Both the position numbers and the translations under genes were made by a program. From contig DASREE010000014.1 in the NCBI GenBank assembly GCA_035652235.1, positions 154,210 to 218,209 of the forward strand: a DNA stretch of 64,000 nucleotides, written 5' to 3'. Positions within the stretch are counted from its first letter, which is position 1. Each line of letters starts with the position of its first letter. Below, piece after piece: positions 18,249-26,417 of the stretch. This stretch comes from PALSA-612 sp035652235. Its GTDB lineage: Bacteria > Actinomycetota > Thermoleophilia > Gaiellales > Gaiellaceae. Below the pieces are notes generated by a model. The model searched no databases. It saw only the letters and a list, made by a program, of their open reading frames with translations, and was not told where the DNA came from.

Positions 18249-19360
18249 GCGACCGGTCCGAGCCGCCTGCCGGCGGCGTCCGCGTCCTGCACGTGCAGAA
18301 GGTGGCCGGCATCTCCGGCTCCGAGGCGCACCTCCTGTCGCTCCTGCCGCGCCTGCGCGAGCGCGGCTGGGACGTCCGCCTGCTCATGCTGCACGGCGAC
18401 GAGCCGGGTGCGTGGGACTTCGCCCGGGCGCTCGCTGCGCGCGGCGTACCGCTCGACGCGATCCCGATCTCCCGCGACGTCGACGCGGCCGCCTTCGCCC
18501 GCCTCGTCCGCTATCTGGCGCGGACGCGGCCGCGCATCCTGCACACGCACCTCGTCCACGCGGACGCCTACGGCCAGCTGGCGGGCGTGCTCGCGCGCGT
18601 CCCCGTCCGCATCTCGACCAAGCACGGCTTCAACGAGTTCCGCGAGAGCCGGGTCTTCGGCCTCGCCGACCGTGCCGTCGCGAGCCTCGTCCACGTGCAC
18701 ATCGCCATCTCCCGCGGGCTCGCCCACTACCTGGCGCAGACCGAGGGCTTCGACGAGGCCGGCTTCCGCATCGTCCACTACGGGATCGCGCCCCGCGACG
18801 GGGCCGCGCCCTACCGCGGCACCGCGCCGCGCCTGCTGTGCGTGGGTCGGTTGATCCCGATCAAGGGGCACATCGTGCTGCTGCGGGCGTTTGCGCAGGC
18901 TCGGGCCGAGCTCCCGGCGCTCGAGCTCGACCTCGCCGGCCGCGGGCCGCTCGAGCCGACCCTGCGCTCGCTCGCCCGCGAGCTCGGTGTCGCCGACGCC
19001 GTGCGCTTCCTCGGCCATGTCTCACCGATCCAGGGTGCGATCGAGTCGGCGGCGGTCGTCGTCGTCCCCTCGCTGGGCGAGGGCTTCGGCATGGTCGCAC
19101 TGGAGGCGATGGAGCGCTCGCGCCCGGTGATCGCAGCGGCGGTCGGCGGCCTCGGCGAGCTCGTCGTGCACGGCGAGACGGGGCTGCTGGTCGAGCCCGG
19201 CGCGGCGGAGCCGCTCGCGCGGGCGATCGTCGAGCTCGCCGCCGACCTGCCGCGGGCGGCGGCGATGGGAGAGGCTGGGCGCCGGCGGGCGCTGGCCGAG
19301 TTCGGCGAGTCGCGCTGCGTCGAGCGGACGGAGGAGCTCTACCGGAGCGCGCTCTCGTAG
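18245..19360 (+). CDS. GT4 glycosyltransferase
   Basis: 371 residues, GT-B fold. N-terminal HVQKVAGISGSEAHLL, donor motifs CVGRLIPIKGH and LGEGFGMVALEAMERSRP with the conserved Glu pair. Coupled to the upstream GT4 by an ATGA overlap. Its end overlaps the 3-prime end of a broken GT4 remnant on the opposite strand, whose N-terminus (RVRGIGGSERHLL) is similar, so the two look like related copies in opposite orientation. Confidence 0.86.
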   Translation: MSDRSEPPAGGVRVLHVQKVAGISGSEAHLLSLLPRLRERGWDVRLLMLHGDEPGAWDFARALAARGVPLDAIPISRDVDAAAFARLVRYLARTRPRILHTHLVHADAYGQLAGVLARVPVRISTKHGFNEFRESRVFGLADRAVASLVHVHIAISRGLAHYLAQTEGFDEAGFRIVHYGIAPRDGAAPYRGTAPRLLCVGRLIPIKGHIVLLRAFAQARAELPALELDLAGRGPLEPTLRSLARELGVADAVRFLGHVSPIQGAIESAAVVVVPSLGEGFGMVALEAMERSRPVIAAAVGGLGELVVHGETGLLVEPGAAEPLARAIVELAADLPRAAAMGEAGRRRALAEFGESRCVERTEELYRSALS

Positions 19361-19772
19361 ACGGCGGTGGTCGCAGCCGCGATCCGCTCGACGGAGAACC
19401 GGGAGCGCGAGCCGCGACACGGCGAGCAGCACGCGCGCCCCGTCGAAGAGCGGCAGCGGCGGGTCGGTCGCCCACGGGCGGCGCCGGGCGCGAGGGCGCC
19501 GTAGACGTCGGCGTGGACGAGATGGGTGTGCACGCGTCCGCCCGCTGCGCCCGCAGCGTCCGCGCGAGCCGCAGCGCGAGCGCGGGATCGAGGTCGCGGG
19601 GGGCGGGCAGCCGCTCGAACCCGACACGCGCCTGCTCGAGCTCGCCGCGCGGGTCGTCGAGGCCGACGAAGGAGACGTCCAGCCCGCGCGCGGCCAGCGC
19701 CGAAAGCAGCGTCAGCAGGTGGCGCTCGGAGCCGCCGATGCCCCGGACGCGGTGGGCGCGGACGACCCTCAC
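19339..19772 (-). pseudogene. Remnant of a GT4 glycosyltransferase
   Basis: Starting at GTG 19772, which overlaps the upstream stop as GTGA, about 80 codons encode a GT4 N-terminus (RGIGGSERHLLTLLSALA). The match moves to another frame near 19535 (HTHLVHADVYGALA). After a short scrambled stretch it ends with a GT4-like C-terminal helix (FSVERIAAATTAVYESALR) and a stop at 19339. Roughly 220 residues of a normal enzyme are missing, including the donor site. One frameshift and one large deletion are required. Confidence 0.7.
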
Positions 19773-21064
19773 GGGGCCGCGGAGACCGTGCCGCGGAGCC
19801 GCGCGGCGCTGTCGCGGACGCGCGGCGGCAGCCTGCGCGCGAGCGACAGCACCGCCACGCCCGCGACGAGCGCGAGCGTGAAGTCCCACGGCACCCGGTA
19901 GCGCGTGTCGCCGGCGAAGCCCATCGCCGCGAGCGTCTGGTAGCAGAGCAGGAGCACGACGAGCACGGCCACCCGCCGCGGCACGAGCACGAGCCCGATC
20001 AGGGCGAGCGCGTACAGCGGGATCTCGTAGACCGGCTGCACCCACGTGCGCACGCGGTCGACGAAGCCGCCCGCGCCCGGCCGCCCTTCCGTCTTCTGCA
20101 CGCGCGGGTCCCACAGCATGCGCACCGCCTGCCCCATCAGCTTCGCCTTCTCGGCGGGGTGGTCGACCATGAACGCGAGCGCCTTGTGCCGGTAGAAGCG
20201 CATCTGGGCGCACTCGTCGACGTGCACGAGCTTGTGGTCCTGGTAGTAGAGCGTCTCCGCCTCCTCGGGCGTGTAGGGCGAGCCCGGGATGCGCGGCACG
20301 TCGTCGATCCACTTGCCGGCTGCGAGCGTGGCGTAGGTGTGCTCGTTGTTCGCCTTCCACAGCGCCCGCGCGTCGGTGGTGAGCGTGAAGCAGCCGACCG
20401 AGGCGTCCGTGCGCGCGGCCCAGGGGACGAGCGCCAGCGCGCAGACGCCGACGGCAAGGGCCGGCGCGAGCACGCGGCGGCGCTGCCAGAGGACGAAGCC
20501 GCAGACGACGACCGGCAGGACGATCAGCCGCGTGTTCCCGAGGATGGCGAGGCCGAGGACGACGCCGAGGGCGACGGCCGCCAGCTTGACGCGGGCGGTG
20601 CGCCGGTCGGCGGCGACGAGCGTGAGCAGGACGACCGCCGCCGCGAACAGCTGGTCGACGATCTCCCGGTTCACGTGCACGTCGTGCCAGATCAGGTACG
20701 GGTTGAGCGTCGACACGACGGCGGCGACGAGGCCGGCGCGGGGCGAGAGGAAGCGCCGGCCGATCTCGTACACGAGCACGGCCGTCGCGGCGGCGAGCGC
20801 GATCTGCGACAGGCCGACGGCGGGCCAGTTGCGCCCGAACATCCAGTAGACCGGGATGAGGAAGAACGAGTAGAGCGGCTGCGTCCACGCGGACGGCTGC
20901 CCGGGGACGAAGCCGAAGGTGCCGGAATGGACGAAGGTGCGGGCGAAGTCGTCGCTCTTCTCGGTGAAGTTGGCGAGGATGGCGCCTCGCTCGTGCAGGA
21001 GCACGGCGAGCCGCGGCAGGACGCACGTCGCGACGACGAGGGCATACGCGCGCCGGCCGGTCAT
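19769..21064 (-). CDS. GT39-like multispanning glycosyltransferase
   Basis: 431 residues with about ten hydrophobic helices. The first outside loop carries an acidic pair (EKSDDFAR), as in ArnT/PMT-type GT-C enzymes that use polyprenyl-phosphate sugars on the outer face. The later loop contains NPYLIWHDVHVNREI, a common feature of the PF13231 branch. The donor is probably a decaprenyl- or undecaprenyl-phosphate sugar. Start ATGA overlaps the stop of the asparagine synthase-like gene, and its own stop overlaps the GT4 remnant. Confidence 0.78.
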   Translation of the reverse strand: MTGRRAYALVVATCVLPRLAVLLHERGAILANFTEKSDDFARTFVHSGTFGFVPGQPSAWTQPLYSFFLIPVYWMFGRNWPAVGLSQIALAAATAVLVYEIGRRFLSPRAGLVAAVVSTLNPYLIWHDVHVNREIVDQLFAAAVVLLTLVAADRRTARVKLAAVALGVVLGLAILGNTRLIVLPVVVCGFVLWQRRRVLAPALAVGVCALALVPWAARTDASVGCFTLTTDARALWKANNEHTYATLAAGKWIDDVPRIPGSPYTPEEAETLYYQDHKLVHVDECAQMRFYRHKALAFMVDHPAEKAKLMGQAVRMLWDPRVQKTEGRPGAGGFVDRVRTWVQPVYEIPLYALALIGLVLVPRRVAVLVVLLLCYQTLAAMGFAGDTRYRVPWDFTLALVAGVAVLSLARRLPPRVRDSAARLRGTVSAAP

Positions 21065-22239
21065 CGGGCGGCGGCCTCGACGGGAGGGGTCGCCTCGACC
21101 CCCTCGACCCAGGCGCGCTGCCACAGCTCGAGCACGACGAGGCACCACAGGCGGTGGCCGCGGTCGGCGCGCCCCGAGACGTGCTCGGCGAGCAGGCGCT
21201 CGACGGCGGCCGGGCGCAGCTGGCCGCGGCCGCGCGCCGACCGGTCGAGCAGCACGTCGGCGGCGAGCTCGCCCAGCTGGCCGCTGAACCGGGCGGAGAG
21301 GTGGACGCCGAAGCCCGTCTTGCGGGCGACGAAGCCGGGCTGCCACAGCTCCCGGCGGAGCGCTGCCGGGAAGACCTCGACCAGGCGACCGTAGCGGGCG
21401 GCAGGGGGCGCGGCGAGCATGCCCAGGAAGCGCGCCGCCCTCGCCGCGGCCGAGCGGGGCTCGCGCGAGGGTGCCCGCAGCGCGCGCGCGCCCGCGGCGG
21501 CGCCCCCGGCCGCCAGCCGGGCGGCCAGCTCGTGGGCGAGGTGGCGCTCGTAGCCGGACGCCTGCGCCATGAGCGCCACGACGACGCTCGAGTCGAGGCC
21601 GCCGGACAGGAGCGCCCCGAGCGGGACGTCGGCCACCAGCCGGCGCTCGACCGCCTCGCGCACCTCGGCACGGACGAGCTCGAGCCACTCGGCGTCGCTC
21701 CGCGGCCCGAGCTCGCGAGGCTCGGCGTAGGGCTCGACGCGGACGGAGCCGCCCCCGGCGACGAGCAGGTGGCCGGGCGGCAGCTTCTCGATCCCGCGCA
21801 GCCCGGTACCGCCGGGCACGTACTGGAGCGCGAGGAAGGCGTCGAGCTGCTCGGGGTCGACCGCGCGTCGCACCTGCGGGAGGCGCAGGAGCGCCTTCAC
21901 CTCGGAGGCGAAGGCGAGCGTGCCGTCGGCGAGCCTCGTCCACACGAGCGGCTTCTTCCCGACCCGCTCGCGCGCGAGCACGAGCCGCTGCCGGCGGGCG
22001 TCCCACCCGTACAGCTCGCCGTTGAAGACGGCGGCCACCTCTCCCCGCTCGTCCCCCACCGGCTGACCGCCGGTCTCGAGGTCGATCACGCGCAGGCGCC
22101 GGTGCCCGAGCACGCAGGCGCCGAAGGCGTCGACGGAACCCTCGTCCGGCCCGCGGTGCACGAGCGCGTCCCTCATGCGGGCGACAAGGGCGGGATCGGC
22201 GCTTCCGGACGGTGCTAGAAGTCCGCAGATGCCGCACAT
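21061..22239 (-). pseudogene. asnB: Asparagine synthase (glutamine-hydrolysing) with two internal deletions
   Basis: The N-terminus MCGICGLL supplies the nucleophile Cys of the glutaminase domain, and HRGPDEG, FNGELY and the synthetase P-loop LLSGGLDSS are present. The protein is only 392 residues against about 600 in the family. FNGELY jumps directly to WDARRQRLVLARERVGKKP (about 22007-22012), removing some 40 residues that include the conserved glutaminase Asp. ALMAQASG jumps to YERHLAHELAARL (about 21550-21556), removing roughly 150 residues including the GDGGDE segment. Both junctions keep the frame. Such enzymes in glycan loci are thought to amidate sugars, but this copy should be inactive. 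Confidence 0.75.
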
Positions 22240-22993
22240 CTCCGCGGAACGGTACGCGGTCGTCTCCTGCCACGTCGAGCGTCCGCTCGACGACGCCTGC
22301 TGGTCGCGCTTCACGGCGCTGCAGGCCCGATGCCCGGGCGGCTTCCGGATCGCGGCGCTCATGCGCCCACCCGACGGGACGGCGGGGGAGGACGCGGAGC
22401 GCTGGCTGGCGCGGGCGCGGGAGGCCTCGGCACGGGGGCCGCTCGGCCACCACACGCACTTCGTCTCCCCCGAGCGGGCGCGGCCCGCGGCCACCGGGCC
22501 GGAGCACGCCGAGCGCGTCCGCCGCGAGGCGGCGTGGCTTCGCGCGCACGGCCTCGAGGCGACCGTCTTCTGCGGCGGCGGCTGGTACATGGACGAGACG
22601 CTCGCGGAGGCGCTGGCCGAGCTCGGCTACGCGGACTGCACCGCGACGGCGTTCCGCCCCGCCTACTTGGCCGAGGGCGCTCCGCGCCTGCAGCTGGCGG
22701 CACCCGCCCGGCTCGTCCTGCCGAGCGGCTCGCGTCTGCTCGAGCTCCCGGCGACGCACTCGCTCGGCATGGCCACGCGCGCGGCGCTGGCTCCCCGTCT
22801 CGACGTGCCCGTCGTGCACGTCTACTTCCACGACACGGATCTCCTCTCGGGCTCCCGCCGCGCAGCCCTCGCCTGCGCCCTGGCGATCCTCGGCCGCCGC
22901 TGCGTCACCAGCGACCTCGAGACATTGCAACAGGCTGTTACAAGGCCGGAGGTGGGCTTCCGGGAGGTGAGTGTGCTCCCCGGAGGCGAGTAA
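22229..22993 (+). CDS. NodB-like polysaccharide deacetylase family protein
   Basis: 254 residues resembling the deacetylase (beta/alpha)7 barrel. HHTHFVSPERARP fits the HxxxH metal-binding motif region, and VHVYFHDTDLL fits the late His motif. The first catalytic Asp motif (TFDDG) is not seen, so it may be a non-catalytic or divergent member. The ATG at 22229 lies inside the first codons of the divergent asparagine synthase-like gene, giving an 11-bp head-to-head overlap. A TAGAAG hexamer 7 bases upstream could act as a weak -10 for a leaderless start. Confidence 0.6.
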   Translation: MPHISAERYAVVSCHVERPLDDACWSRFTALQARCPGGFRIAALMRPPDGTAGEDAERWLARAREASARGPLGHHTHFVSPERARPAATGPEHAERVRREAAWLRAHGLEATVFCGGGWYMDETLAEALAELGYADCTATAFRPAYLAEGAPRLQLAAPARLVLPSGSRLLELPATHSLGMATRAALAPRLDVPVVHVYFHDTDLLSGSRRAALACALAILGRRCVTSDLETLQQAVTRPEVGFREVSVLPGGE

Positions 22994-22996
22994 CAT

Positions 22997-24487
22997 GTGA
23001 TGTCCGTGGCGACGAAGCCTGAGCCGGCTCCGTTCCCGGCCGACATCCGCCAGGGACAGCCGTACCTCCTCGCACGGTCGTCGCTGCGGAGGCTCCTCGT
23101 CCGGACGGCGAGCCTGTGCGGGCTGATCGGGCTCGACCTGGTCGGCGTCGGCCTGGCCCTGTACGCGGCGCTCGTCCTGCGCGAGCTCTACTACGGCTCG
23201 TCGACGATCCTGTGGGGCATCCTCTGGGACCAGGAGACGGACTGGCTGCCGTTCCTGCTCCTCGTGACGGCGCTCGTCTTCTGGCAGGCCGGCCTGTACG
23301 CTCGCCGCGAGCAGCGCGCCGGCTTCGGCCGGGTCGTCTCCTCGCTCGTCATCGTCAGCCTGATCGTGCTCGCCTTCGGGCTCGGCACCGGACACAGGTT
23401 CTCCACCTTCGGCCTGATCCCGACCACGCTCGTCATCGGGGCCATCCTCATCGGGCTCTTCCGCGCCTCGTACGAGGCGCTCACGCGCGAGGCGCTGCGC
23501 ATGCTCGGCGTCCGGCGCCGCGCCATCCTCGCGGGCGAGGACGAGCATCTCCTGCACCTGTACCGGACGCTCGGCGCCGGGCGCAGCGGCATCGACTACG
23601 AGTTCGTCGGCGCGGTCGCCGCCTCGCCGGGCGGGATCGGGCTGCCGGTGCTCGGCCAGATCGGCGAGCTGCGAGCGATCCTGGCCGAGCACGACGTCGA
23701 CGAGCTGATCGTCACCGACTCCGACTTCAGCGAGCGTCAGCTGCTCGACATGGTCGACCAGGCACACCGCTGCGGCGTGAAGGTGCGGGTGGCGCCGAAG
23801 ACGACGGAGCTGCTCATGCAGCGAGCCGAGTTCGTGCCCGGCCAGGGAGCGCCGCTCTTCGAGCTGCGCCCGCCGGTGCTCGTCGGCACCGACTGGCTCG
23901 TCAAGCGCACGTTCGACCTGGTCGTCTCGAGCGCGACGATCCTGCTCGGGCTTCCCCTCTGGCTCGCCATCGCGGCGGCGATCAAGCTCACCTCGCCCGG
24001 CCCGGTGCTGTACGCCGACCGGCGGGTGGGCCTCGGCGAGCACGAGTTCGGGATGCTCAAGTTCCGGACGATGTACGTCGACGCGGCGGAGCGGCAGGCA
24101 GAGCTCGAGGAGCGCAACGAGGCCGAGGGCGCCCTGTTCAAGATCCGCGACGACCCGCGCGTGACGCCGGTCGGCCGGCTGCTCCGGCGCTACTCGATCG
24201 ACGAGATCCCGAACACCGTCAACGTCCTCCGCGGCGAGATGAGCCTGGTCGGACCGCGGCCGCTGCCCGTCCGCGACTACGCCCTGCTGGAGGAGTGGCA
24301 TCGCAAGCGCTACCTCGTGCTGCCGGGGATGACGGGCCTGTGGCAGATCTCCGGCCGCTCGAACCTGTCGTTCGACGACCTCGTCCGCTACGACTTCTAC
24401 TACCTGGACAACTGGTCGATCTGGCTGGACATCTCCATCCTGGCGAGGACGATCCCCGCCGTCGTGTCGAGGCGCGGCGCCTACTGA
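22997..24487 (+). CDS. Polyprenyl-phosphate sugar-1-phosphate transferase (WbaP/CpsE type)
   Basis: About 496 residues in the classical order: N-terminal four to five membrane helices, a Rossmann-like CoA_binding_3 domain (LAGEDEHLLHL to PPVLVGTDWL), one reentrant helix, then the catalytic domain with SPGPVLYADRRVG, LKFRTMYVDA, RRYSIDEIPN, MSLVGPRPLP and LPGMTGLWQISGRS. It transfers a hexose-1-phosphate onto undecaprenyl phosphate, starting a repeat unit. GTG 22997 is favoured over ATG 23000 because GGAGGC at 22981 is better spaced. The end overlaps the convergent kinase gene by 7 bases. Confidence 0.92.
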   Translation: MMSVATKPEPAPFPADIRQGQPYLLARSSLRRLLVRTASLCGLIGLDLVGVGLALYAALVLRELYYGSSTILWGILWDQETDWLPFLLLVTALVFWQAGLYARREQRAGFGRVVSSLVIVSLIVLAFGLGTGHRFSTFGLIPTTLVIGAILIGLFRASYEALTREALRMLGVRRRAILAGEDEHLLHLYRTLGAGRSGIDYEFVGAVAASPGGIGLPVLGQIGELRAILAEHDVDELIVTDSDFSERQLLDMVDQAHRCGVKVRVAPKTTELLMQRAEFVPGQGAPLFELRPPVLVGTDWLVKRTFDLVVSSATILLGLPLWLAIAAAIKLTSPGPVLYADRRVGLGEHEFGMLKFRTMYVDAAERQAELEERNEAEGALFKIRDDPRVTPVGRLLRRYSIDEIPNTVNVLRGEMSLVGPRPLPVRDYALLEEWHRKRYLVLPGMTGLWQISGRSNLSFDDLVRYDFYYLDNWSIWLDISILARTIPAVVSRRGAY

Positions 24488-25644
24488 TACAGCTCGGCGC
24501 TCGGGAGGGCCGGCCCGGGAGCCTCGGCGAGGGCGCGCCCGCGAGCGCCGACGGGCTCCACCAGCCCGGCGCCGGCGACCGGCGGCGAGAGGGGGATGAA
24601 GCGCGGCAGGCGCAGCGAGAAGAGCGTCCCGGCCGACAGCGGGACGACCTCGCAGCCGCCGCCGTGGGCCTCCGCGATCGCGCTCACGATCGCCAGCCCG
24701 AGCCCGACGCCGCCGTTCGTGCGGGAGCGGGCGTCGTCGGCGCGGGCGAAGCGCTCGAAGATCCGGTCGAGCGCCTCCGGCGGGACGCCGCAGCCGCTGT
24801 CGGAGACGTCGATCACCAGCTCGTGCCCCACCCCGGCGGCCTTCAGCTCGATCGTGTCGTGCGGGGACGTGTACTTGACGGCGTTCTCCAGCAGGGCGTC
24901 GAGCGCCGCCCGCAGCGCCTCCTCGTCCGCCCACACGCGGCCGCGCGCGATCGGTCCGAGCACCCAGCCGCGGGGGGCGACCTCGGCCCAGCGGACGAAC
25001 ACGTCCTCGAGGAACGCCTCGACGTCGACCTGCGAGGCGGCGAGGAAGTCCGGGCGGCCCGACTTGGCGAGCAGCAGCAGGCGGGCGATGATGCGCTCGA
25101 TCCGGCCCAGCTCGTCGATGGCGATCGCGAGCTCGCTCGTCTCGCCGCTCTGCTGGCGCAGGAGCTCGAGATGGCCCCGGGCGATCGTCACGGGCGTCCG
25201 CAGCTCGTGCGACACGTCGTGCAGGAAGCGCTCCTGCCGGTCGAGCAGCTCGGCGCGGCTCTCGGCGAGGCTCTGCACCTGCCGCGCGACCGCCTGCCGC
25301 CGGCGGGCGTGCCAGACCATGGCCAGGAACATCGCCGACATCAGGGGCACCTCGAACAGCTCGCCCCACAGCTGGATCCCGTCGAACGCGTCCACGAGGA
25401 TGGAGCTGCCGGTCGTGAGCACCACGGCCGTCAGGACCGTGGCCGTGGCCGGCGGGTTCCAGACGCGGAAGCCGTAGACGAGGGTGAGGCTGATCCAGAC
25501 GAAGTGGAAGGGGATCGTCTCCCAGCTCGGCCAGACGATCATGGCCGCGACGTTGGCGGCCGCGAACGACGTCCAGGCGAGCTCGACCGAGCGGCGACGG
25601 AGCCAGTCGAGAACCCTGTTACGGCACCAGCCGATAGCCCGCAT
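24481..25644 (-). CDS. Sensor histidine kinase
   Basis: 387 residues. About four membrane helices in the first 125 residues, no obvious large sensor domain, then the dimerisation helix with FLHDVSHELRTPVTIARGH (phospho-His), N-box LLENAVKYTS, G1 DSGCGVPPE and G2 GVGLGLAIVSAIAEAHGGG. The C-terminal 40 residues are Pro/Ala-rich and unlike the family. ATG 25644 overlaps the end of the response regulator gene by 26 bases, so the pair is co-translated. The signal may be sensed within the membrane. Its position next to the oxidase operon suggests, but does not show, redox or oxygen control. Confidence 0.9.
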   Translation of the reverse strand: MRAIGWCRNRVLDWLRRRSVELAWTSFAAANVAAMIVWPSWETIPFHFVWISLTLVYGFRVWNPPATATVLTAVVLTTGSSILVDAFDGIQLWGELFEVPLMSAMFLAMVWHARRRQAVARQVQSLAESRAELLDRQERFLHDVSHELRTPVTIARGHLELLRQQSGETSELAIAIDELGRIERIIARLLLLAKSGRPDFLAASQVDVEAFLEDVFVRWAEVAPRGWVLGPIARGRVWADEEALRAALDALLENAVKYTSPHDTIELKAAGVGHELVIDVSDSGCGVPPEALDRIFERFARADDARSRTNGGVGLGLAIVSAIAEAHGGGCEVVPLSAGTLFSLRLPRFIPLSPPVAGAGLVEPVGARGRALAEAPGPALPSAELYQ

Positions 25645-26284
25645 TGCGCACCGTCTCGATCGGCGCTCCCGGTCCGAGCTTCTTGCGCAGCCGCCGGATG
25701 CACACGTCGACGACGTTGGAGCCGGGATCGAAGCTGTAGCCCCACACCTCGGCCAGCAGGCGCTCGCGGCTGATCACCTCGCCCTCGTGCAGCAGCAGCT
25801 GGTGGAGCAGCCGGAACTCGCGGTCGGCGAGGTCGCAGACGAGGTCGCCGAAGCGCACCGTCCGCCGCGCCAGGTCGAGCACCAGGCGCCGGCCGCGCAG
25901 GAGGTTCCCGTCGTCGCCGATGGGCCCGGACAGGCGGAGCTGGACGCGAACACGGGCGAGCAGCTCGGGCAGCGAGAAGGGCTTCGCGAGGTAGTCGGTC
26001 GCGCCGAGCTCGAAGCCGCGGAGCTTCGTGGGCAGGTCGCTGCGGGCGGAGAGGACGAGCACCGGCAGCCCCGGACGCTGGCAGTGGAGCGCCTGGAGCA
26101 CCTCGAGGCCGCTCAGCCCGGGCAGCAGCAGGTCGAGCACGACGAGGTCCCAGGGAGCTTCGAGCGCCCGCGCGAGCCCGTCGCGGCCGTTGTCGGCGCC
26201 GTCGACCGTGTAGCCCTCGGCTTCGAGCCCCCGGGCGAGGAACGACCGGATCCGGACTTCGTCTTCGATGATCAGGATTCGCAT
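25619..26284 (-). CDS. OmpR-family response regulator
   Basis: 221 residues: receiver domain with the acidic pair IIEDE, phospho-acceptor Asp in VVLDLLLPG and Lys in LAKPF, then an OmpR/PhoB winged helix (REFRLLHQLLLHEGEVISRERLL to SNVVDVCIRRLRKKLG). Cognate partner of the overlapping kinase. Upstream are three GTCAT repeats at 11-bp spacing and a TACGCT -10, the layout of an OmpR-type activated promoter, so autoregulation is likely. The divergent oxidase operon is a possible target. Confidence 0.92.
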   Translation of the reverse strand: MRILIIEDEVRIRSFLARGLEAEGYTVDGADNGRDGLARALEAPWDLVVLDLLLPGLSGLEVLQALHCQRPGLPVLVLSARSDLPTKLRGFELGATDYLAKPFSLPELLARVRVQLRLSGPIGDDGNLLRGRRLVLDLARRTVRFGDLVCDLADREFRLLHQLLLHEGEVISRERLLAEVWGYSFDPGSNVVDVCIRRLRKKLGPGAPIETVRNAGYRLVP

Positions 26285-26317
26285 CGGCCGGCGGACGGTG
26301 CATCGCGCCGCGATACG

Positions 26318-26375
26318 AGCGTAACGCGGCGGAGATGACCTGTAAATGACCGGGAGATGACAGTTCGGTCATCTC
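26318..26375 (-). promoter_or_regulatory. Phased direct repeats and -10: probable OmpR-type operator
   Basis: On the minus strand, GTCAT occurs at 26357-26361, 26346-26350 and 26335-26339, exactly 11 bp apart. It is followed after 11 bases by TACGCT (26318-26323), a -10 for the response regulator gene. The 11-bp phase and the GTCAT core resemble the Pho box of PhoB (two CTGTCAT-type repeats). The outermost repeat also forms one arm of an 8-bp inverted repeat, GAGATGAC at 26354-26361 with GTCATCTC at 26368-26375. The same DNA lies 57-83 bp upstream of the divergent cupredoxin-like gene. Confidence 0.65.
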
Positions 26376-26417
26376 ACTGGCCCGGCCGGGCCCGGCCACG
26401 GTATACGGGGAGCCGAC

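Noticed and set aside
19769..25369. A 1866-codon minus-strand open frame spanning several genes
   Set aside because: Only its last 431 codons match a protein; the rest is antisense or shifted reading of the sugar transferase, deacetylase-like and asparagine synthase genes, open only because GC-rich DNA lacks stops.
26402..26407. TATACG as -10 of the cupredoxin-like gene
   Set aside because: Only 10 bases before the start, it would leave the apparent GGGGAG ribosome site largely outside the message, and the last base is not T; too weak to list as a promoter.
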